Origin: Halothiobacillus neapolitanus
GTDB lineage: Bacteria > Pseudomonadota > Gammaproteobacteria > Halothiobacillales > Halothiobacillaceae
NCBI GenBank assembly: GCA_020721485.1
Contig: DYMR01000077.1
Span: forward strand, 1 to 8,702
Direction of reading: 5' to 3'
Length of the DNA: 8,702 nt
Numbering within the stretch: position 1 is the first letter of the stretch; the number at the start of each line of letters is the position of its first letter. The notes under the pieces were generated by a model. The model saw only the letters and a list, made by a program, of their open reading frames with translations. It was not told where the DNA came from and did no database searches. Shown one piece after another: positions 5,434-8,702 of this stretch. Position numbers and translations under genes: made by a program.

Positions 5434-8325
5434 TTATTGGCAGGCTTCGCAGCCGGGATCGTCGATCGCGCAGGCTTTGGGCAGGGCGGCTTGAATCGCA
5501 TCAGCACCGGGATGGGCACTAACGCCGCGCAATTTGCCGTCGAGCTTGGTCATGGTGGTTTTTTCGACGCGGGTTTTTGAGGCCGCGCGCAGGTAATAGG
5601 TGGTTTTCAGCCCCATCAGCCAGGCGTTTTTGTACATCTGGTCGAGTTTGGGGCCGGAGGGATCGGCCAGATACAGGTTCAGCGATTGCGCTTGGTCGAT
5701 CCATTTTTGCCGGCGTGAACCGGATTCGATCAGCCAACGCGGCTCCACTTCAAACGCGGTGGCGTACAGCGCCTTGAGCGGTTCCGGGATGCGGTCGATT
5801 TGTTGCACGCTGCCATCGAAGTATTTGAGGTCGTTGACCATCACTTCATCCCACAAATCCAGCGCTTTCAAGTCGCGCACGAGGTAGGGGTTGACCACGG
5901 TGAATTCACCGGAGAGGTTCGATTTGACGAACAGGTTTTCGAAGGTCGGCTCGATGGATTGCGCCACGCCGCAGATGTTGGAAATCGTCGCGGTGGGGGC
6001 AATCGCCATGGTGTTGGAATTGCGCATGCCTTGAACTTTAATTTTGGCGCGCAGCGCATCCCAATCGAGCTGGCTGCTGGTGTCCATCACCAGGTATTGA
6101 CCCCGGCTTTCTTTCAGCAACTCAATCGAGTCGATCGGCAGAATGCCACGGCTCCACAGCGACCCATCGTAGCTGGAATACCGCCCGCGCTCGGCCGCCA
6201 GATCGCTCGACGCGTTGATGGCGTAGTAGCTGACCATTTCCATCGAACGATCAGCAAAGGCGACCGCTTCGTTGGTGCTGTAGGGGATTTTTTGGATGTG
6301 TAACGCATCTTGGAAGCCCATGATGCCCAAGCCGACCGGGCGGTGGCGCAGGTTGGAGTTGCGCGCTTGCGGCACGGAGTAGTAGTTGTACTCGATCACA
6401 TTGTCGAGCATGCGCATCGCGGTCTTGATGGTGCGCGCGAGTTTTTCCTCGTCCAAGCCATCGGTGGTGACATGCTGCGCGAGGTTGACCGAACCCAAAT
6501 TGCACACGGCGATTTCGTGGTCGTTGGTGTGCAGGGTAATTTCCGTGCACAGGTTCGAGGAATGCACCACGCCCGCATGCTGGTTGGTGTAGCGAATGTT
6601 GCAGGGGTCTTTGAAGGTGATCCACGGATGGCCGGTTTCAAACAGCATCGACAACATTTTGCGCCACAGTTGCGTCGCTTTGATGCGTTTGTGGTTTTTG
6701 AGCTCGCCCCGGTCGGCCTTGGCTTCGTAGGCCGTGTAGGCTTTTTCGAAGGCTTTGCCGGTCGCATCGTGCAGATCGGGGCAATCGGCCGGAGAGAACA
6801 GCGTCCAATCGCCTTCTTCCATCACGCGTTGCATGAACAGATCGGGCACCCAGTTGGCGGTGTTCATGTCGTGGGTGCGGCGGCGGTCGTCGCCGGTGTT
6901 TTTGCGCAGATCGAGGAATTCTTCGATGTCCAGATGCCAAGTTTCCAGATAGGCACAGACAGCGCCTTTGCGCTTGCCGCCTTGGTTGACGGCCACGGCG
7001 GTGTCGTTCGCCACTTTCAAGAACGGCACCACGCCTTGCGATTTACCGTTAGTGCCTTTGATGTGCGAGGCGAGCGCCCGCACGCGCGTCCAGTCGTTGC
7101 CGAGGCCGCCGGCAAATTTCGACAGCAGGGCATTGTCTTTGATCGCGGCAAAAATGCCGTCCAGATCGTCCGGCACCGTGGTGAGGTAGCAGGAAGACAA
7201 CTGCGGGCGCAGGGTGCCGGAATTGAACAGCGTCGGCGTGCTACTCATGAAATCGAATGAAGACAATAATTGGTAGAACTCGATGGCGCGGGTTTCTCGG
7301 TCGATTTCGTTGATCGCCAAGCCCATGGCCACGCGCATGAAAAACGCCTGCGGCAACTCGAAGCGCACGCCGTCTTGGTGTAGAAAGTAGCGGTCGTACA
7401 GGGTTTGGAGACCCAAATAAGTGAATTGCAGGTCGCGGCGGGTATCAATCGCGGCAGCCAAGCGTTTCAGGTCGTATTGCCGCAGGGTCGGGTCGAGCAA
7501 CTCATGCTCGATGCCGGTTTGAATGTAGCTGACGAAATAGTTTTCAAACACCGCCGCCAGTTCGTTTTGCGTGCAACGGGTGACGCTTTGGCGGGTAAAG
7601 CGCAAGGCCTCGGTGCGCAGGGAATCGAGCAGCAGACGCGCTGCAACATACGAATAATTCGGGTCTTTTTCGATCATGGTGCGCGCGCTCATCACCAATG
7701 CGGTGCTGACTTCTTTCTCCGGCACGCCATCGAACAGATTGCGCAGCGTTTCCTGCGTGACCGCTTCGGCCTCGACATCGGACAACCCCGCGCAGGCTTC
7801 CGTCACCAGCGCATGCAGGCGGTTTTCATCCAAGGCCACGCGCAAACCTTCCAGCGTGGTGACATGCACACGCGGCGCGGCCTGATCGGGGTGCGCCGTG
7901 GCCGCTTCTGCCGCGCGTTTCTGCGCTTGTTGCTCGCGGTAAAGCACATACGCTCGGGCGACTTTGTGATGCCCCTCGCGCATCAACGACAATTCGACCT
8001 GATCCTGCACATCCTCGATATGCACCGTGCCGCCGCCCGGCATGCGACGCATCAGCGCCGACACGATGCCCTCGCTCAACGAGTTCACCAAATCGTGCAC
8101 GCGGGCAGACACCGCCGCGCCGCCCCCTTCGACCGCCAAAAACGCCTTGGTCATTGCCACCTTGATTTTGCTGGCATCAAACGCGGTGACTTTGCCGTTG
8201 CGGCGGATGATCCGCAGCTGACCGGGCTCGGTCGCCGCCGCTTCAAATGCGGCATTGGCAGGCGGCATATCGCTCGGCAAATGAGTGCTGCGGGTCGTGA
8301 CGGTGGCGGAGAGTGGGGGCGTCAT
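5434..8325 (-). CDS. nrdA: Class I ribonucleotide reductase alpha subunit
   Basis: The catalytic R1 subunit, reducing ribonucleoside diphosphates to deoxyribonucleotides. From the ATG at 8325 it has 963 residues, the same length I recall for Pseudomonas aeruginosa NrdA. Residues 37-137 are a canonical ATP-cone (RRNGKVTAFD), the dATP/ATP activity switch; about 154-245 looks like a second, degenerate cone. The barrel carries active-site Cys379 and Cys608 (E. coli Cys225, Cys462), and NLCTE at 591-595 supplies Asn591, Cys593 (thiyl radical) and Glu595. Tyr910-Tyr911 are the radical-transfer pair. The tail ends in CEAC (Cys959, Cys962) for re-reduction by thioredoxin or glutaredoxin. The frame extends to a TTG at 8394, but the ATG at 8325 has AAGGA 8 nt upstream and is preferred. 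The gene is first in the nrdA-nrdB operon and follows two NrdR boxes. Confidence 0.96.
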   Translation of the reverse strand: MTPPLSATVTTRSTHLPSDMPPANAAFEAAATEPGQLRIIRRNGKVTAFDASKIKVAMTKAFLAVEGGGAAVSARVHDLVNSLSEGIVSALMRRMPGGGTVHIEDVQDQVELSLMREGHHKVARAYVLYREQQAQKRAAEAATAHPDQAAPRVHVTTLEGLRVALDENRLHALVTEACAGLSDVEAEAVTQETLRNLFDGVPEKEVSTALVMSARTMIEKDPNYSYVAARLLLDSLRTEALRFTRQSVTRCTQNELAAVFENYFVSYIQTGIEHELLDPTLRQYDLKRLAAAIDTRRDLQFTYLGLQTLYDRYFLHQDGVRFELPQAFFMRVAMGLAINEIDRETRAIEFYQLLSSFDFMSSTPTLFNSGTLRPQLSSCYLTTVPDDLDGIFAAIKDNALLSKFAGGLGNDWTRVRALASHIKGTNGKSQGVVPFLKVANDTAVAVNQGGKRKGAVCAYLETWHLDIEEFLDLRKNTGDDRRRTHDMNTANWVPDLFMQRVMEEGDWTLFSPADCPDLHDATGKAFEKAYTAYEAKADRGELKNHKRIKATQLWRKMLSMLFETGHPWITFKDPCNIRYTNQHAGVVHSSNLCTEITLHTNDHEIAVCNLGSVNLAQHVTTDGLDEEKLARTIKTAMRMLDNVIEYNYYSVPQARNSNLRHRPVGLGIMGFQDALHIQKIPYSTNEAVAFADRSMEMVSYYAINASSDLAAERGRYSSYDGSLWSRGILPIDSIELLKESRGQYLVMDTSSQLDWDALRAKIKVQGMRNSNTMAIAPTATISNICGVAQSIEPTFENLFVKSNLSGEFTVVNPYLVRDLKALDLWDEVMVNDLKYFDGSVQQIDRIPEPLKALYATAFEVEPRWLIESGSRRQKWIDQAQSLNLYLADPSGPKLDQMYKNAWLMGLKTTYYLRAASKTRVEKTTMTKLDGKLRGVSAHPGADAIQAALPKACAIDDPGCEACQ

Positions 8326-8333
8326 GCGGGCTG

Positions 8334-8338
8334 TCCTT
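8334..8338 (-). promoter_or_regulatory. Ribosome binding site deciding the nrdA start
   Basis: AAGGA on the minus strand lies 8 nt upstream of the ATG at 8325. It favours that codon over the in-frame TTG at 8394, whose extra 23 residues are Arg/Pro-rich and unlike the family. Confidence 0.7.
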
Positions 8339-8438
8339 TTCTTCGGTGGTGGATACGGGGCGATGCGCGTGCGCGCAACGCGGGTAGGGCGCAATGCTGG
8401 AACAATGCTGGAATGGGGCGGCGTCGAAGCTGCCCAAG

Positions 8439-8467
8439 ATTCTTGGATATGCCGCGACCAATGTCAA
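8439..8467 (-). promoter_or_regulatory. Possible nrdA promoter
   Basis: TTGACA on the minus strand (8467-8462) is a perfect -35 hexamer. AAGAAT (8444-8439) follows at 17-bp spacing as a weak -10. This would put both NrdR boxes upstream of -35, whereas NrdR boxes usually overlap the promoter. A rival with -35 TTTACA just upstream of the boxes has a poor -10, so the true promoter is undecided. Confidence 0.25.
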
Positions 8468-8477
8468 CCCAATCAAT

Positions 8478-8493
8478 ACACAAAAAGCTGTGT
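8478..8493. promoter_or_regulatory. NrdR box, nrdA-proximal
   Basis: ACACAAAAAGCTGTGT is a 16-bp partial palindrome matching the NrdR-box pattern acaCwAtATaTwGtgt at its outer bases. NrdR is an ATP-cone zinc-finger repressor that senses dATP/ATP and shuts down ribonucleotide reductase genes. It is paired with a second box whose start is 32 bp further out. Confidence 0.85.
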
Positions 8494-8509
8494 ATTCGAT
8501 AAATCAAAA

Positions 8510-8525
8510 ACACAACATGTAGTGT
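8510..8525. promoter_or_regulatory. NrdR box, nrdA-distal
   Basis: ACACAACATGTAGTGT is a strong NrdR-box match. The gap to the first box is 16 bp, giving a 32-bp, three-helical-turn offset typical of paired NrdR sites. Together they predict NrdR repression of nrdAB. The nrdR gene itself is not in the window. Confidence 0.88.
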
Positions 8526-8702
8526 GTAAAGGTTGTGAGCAACTTGTCGAAAAGATGGGGGTCACCCCGTAGAAATTCGCCCAAACACGGATGGATTCAA
8601 GGTTTTTTCCGCCGGGTTCACTGGGTCAATCCATCCAGAACCACGGGCCACCCATAGTGTCGGTTGATGTGAAATTTTTTTGTGATTGAGCAAATTTTTC
8701 AG
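8526..8702. other. Non-coding right end
   Basis: I see no supported gene from the NrdR boxes to the window end. The stretch contains GGGGTCACCCC, a small palindrome, and a 9-bp inverted repeat, GGATGGATT (8589-8597) with AATCCATCC (8628-8636). The last 40 bases are AT-rich. A neighbouring gene presumably begins or ends beyond 8702. Confidence 0.5.
8589..8636. repeat. 9-bp inverted repeat with 30-nt spacer
   Basis: GGATGGATT (8589-8597) is the exact reverse complement of AATCCATCC (8628-8636). No T-tract follows either arm, and the long spacer makes a terminator unlikely. It could be a binding site or chance. Confidence 0.45.

Noticed and set aside
6310..7260. Plus-strand open frame of 316 codons opposite nrdA
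   Set aside because: It is antisense to the catalytic core of nrdA and its repetitive Val/Gly/Phe/His composition is typical of a shadow frame.
8326..8394. Longer nrdA starting at TTG 8394
   Set aside because: The added 23 residues are Arg/Pro-rich and unlike the family, and the ATG at 8325 has a well-placed AAGGA.
7405..8502. Long plus-strand open frame of 365 codons opposite nrdA
   Set aside because: It lies antisense to the strongly supported nrdA, is rich in Arg, His and Gln as expected of a shadow frame in GC-rich DNA, and shows no family motifs.
8494..8550. Possible DnaA boxes near the NrdR sites (CTTTACACA, GAATACACA)
   Set aside because: Each differs from TTATNCACA at two positions and overlaps or abuts the better-supported NrdR boxes.

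Overview
The window looks like chromosomal DNA of a proteobacterium, most likely a beta- or gamma-proteobacterium. The support is a ratA-rnfH gene pair, two small secreted WxxGxW-repeat proteins, and a nrdA-nrdB operon preceded by a textbook pair of NrdR boxes. Species cannot be told from this sequence. Most coding DNA is GC-rich (for example 36 of 60 bases G+C at 6721-6780). A block between about 2100 and 4230 is clearly AT-richer (22 of 60 at 2221-2280, 21 of 60 at 3541-3600).

Layout from left to right. Bases 1-311 carry no convincing gene but are dense in small repeats: a 15-bp tandem repeat and several hairpins, two of which begin with nearly the same 16-mer. Next comes a minus-strand pair of WxxGxW-repeat proteins: an upstream lipoprotein (750-1121), followed by a secreted Gly-Tyr-Gly-Gln, His and Asp-rich protein (312-731). 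Divergent from these, on the plus strand, lie ratA (1330-1794) and rnfH (1791-2099), translationally coupled by a 4-bp overlap. The AT-rich block holds two minus-strand genes: a secreted protein of unknown function (3052-4083), and downstream of it a SAM-dependent methyltransferase-like protein with an N-terminal CxxC...CxxC zinc-ribbon-like motif (2159-3016). The right half is the aerobic class I ribonucleotide reductase operon on the minus strand, nrdA (5434-8325) then nrdB (4231-5400), with two NrdR boxes upstream of nrdA.

The most notable finding is in NrdB. At the position where class Ia enzymes carry the radical tyrosine there is Phe169, and the first metal ligand is Glu131 rather than Asp. 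Both are the signature of the class Ic enzyme defined in Chlamydia trachomatis, which uses a Mn/Fe cofactor instead of a tyrosyl radical. The rest of the catalytic and radical-transfer machinery is present in both subunits, so the operon appears functional. The AT-rich two-gene cassette between rnfH and nrdB looks like acquired accessory DNA, and its secreted product is the least explained protein in the window.
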